Part shown: positions 63,589-64,000 of the stretch, one piece after another
Numbering within the stretch: the first letter of the stretch is position 1
Layout of the letters: the number at the start of each line of letters is the position of its first letter
Assembly: GCA_963826105.1 (NCBI GenBank)
Contig: CAWGWA010000001.1
Span: forward strand, 1 to 64,000
Source of the DNA: WHTI01 sp963826105
GTDB taxonomy: Bacteria; Actinomycetota; CADDZG01; WHSQ01
Direction of reading: 5' to 3'
Length of the DNA stretch: 64,000 nucleotides
Position numbers and translations under genes: made by a program
The notes under the pieces: model-generated
What the model was told of the DNA's origin: nothing
Database searches by the model: none
What the model saw: the letters and a program-made list of their open reading frames with translations, nothing else

Positions 63589-64000
63589 ATGGAACACACA
63601 CATCTGGGGCGTAGTGGGCTGAGCGTATCCAGGCTCTGCCTCGGGACGATGAATTTCGGTCCCGAGACCTCCGAAGAGGACGCCCACGCCATCATGGATC
63701 GGGCTCACGAGCTCGAGATCAACTTCTTCGACACCGCCAACGTGTACGGGTGGAAGAAGGGCGAAGGAGTCACCGAGCAGATCGTCGGCCGGTGGTTCGC
63801 CAAAGGAGGAGGTCGTCGCGAAAAGACCGTTCTTGCCACCAAGCTGTACGGCTCGATGAGCGATTGGCCCAACGACACCTTCCTGTCGGCGCTCAACATC
63901 CGGCGCGCCTGCGACGCATCGCTGAAGAGATTGCAGACCGATCACATCGACCTCTATCAGATGCACCACGTCGATCGTGCGACACCGTTCGACGAGATCT
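63589..64000 (+). CDS. Aldo/keto reductase (5' part; runs off the window)
   Basis: ATG 63589 (GGGGAGGAACC upstream) gives MEHTHLGRSGLSVSRLCLGTMNFG, then NFFDTANVYG (catalytic Asp and Tyr), a KxxG region (TEQIVGRWF), LATKLYGSM (catalytic Lys) and DHIDLYQMHHVD (catalytic His). This is the start of a NADPH-dependent aldo/keto reductase. It is cut at 64000 after 137 codons. It is divergent from the DUF4333 lipoprotein. Confidence 0.9.
   Translation, partial: MEHTHLGRSGLSVSRLCLGTMNFGPETSEEDAHAIMDRAHELEINFFDTANVYGWKKGEGVTEQIVGRWFAKGGGRREKTVLATKLYGSMSDWPNDTFLSALNIRRACDASLKRLQTDHIDLYQMHHVDRATPFDEI

Overview
The window is a high-GC chromosome segment from an actinobacterium (Actinomycetota), probably uncultured and known from a metagenome or draft assembly. 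The case rests on the conserved envelope and division cluster fhaA-fhaB-pstP-rodA-pbpA-pknA-pknB with crgA, a class E sortase and pabA nearby; on a tRNA-Leu(CAG) just upstream of fhaA, as in mycobacteria; and on abundant GTG/TTG starts. tRNA-Ile and tRNA-Ala at the left end fit an origin-proximal location.

Layout. 1-11.5 kb: tRNA-Ile, a VapBC-type toxin-antitoxin pair, thioredoxin, a secreted subtilase, two arsenate reductase/LMW-phosphatase proteins, a Tat-exported flavin amine oxidase, tRNA-Ala, an O-methyltransferase, a VOC protein and a large secreted SBBP/RTX-repeat protein. 11.6-27.2 kb is an island of large secreted modular proteins: CSLREA beta-helix with RTX tail, two tandem Ig-like paralogues, a delta-60-repeat protein and a ceramidase-like protein. 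It also holds an ECF sigma factor that carries its own membrane segment and C-terminal extracytoplasmic domain. A near-identical promoter-like element precedes the sigma gene and both tandem paralogues, and three of the secreted proteins share an unrecognised C-terminal domain. 27-34 kb: dapB, an SCP2 protein, a Nudix-metallo-beta-lactamase fusion, a SpoIIE-type phosphatase/kinase, a thiolase, and csoR with a clear operator. 34-45 kb: the envelope/division signalling cluster. 45-54 kb: tRNA-Leu, an Ada-AlkA repair protein and a complete oligopeptide-type ABC transporter with a DUF1028 protein. 54-64 kb: OsmC, a DUF559/AbiEi-like protein, larB-larC, serS, an ArsR regulator, tRNA-Ser, an SDR oxidoreductase, an alcohol dehydrogenase remnant, a SagB-like oxidoreductase, a DUF4333 lipoprotein and the start of an aldo-keto reductase.

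About forty single-base frameshifts interrupt otherwise well-conserved genes, including serS, dapB and pbpA. Where they can be resolved they are mostly one-base insertions, and removing them restores uninterrupted frames. They are treated here as probable sequencing errors, and the affected genes are annotated over their full reconstructed span. No CRISPR array, prophage, insertion sequence or rRNA was seen.
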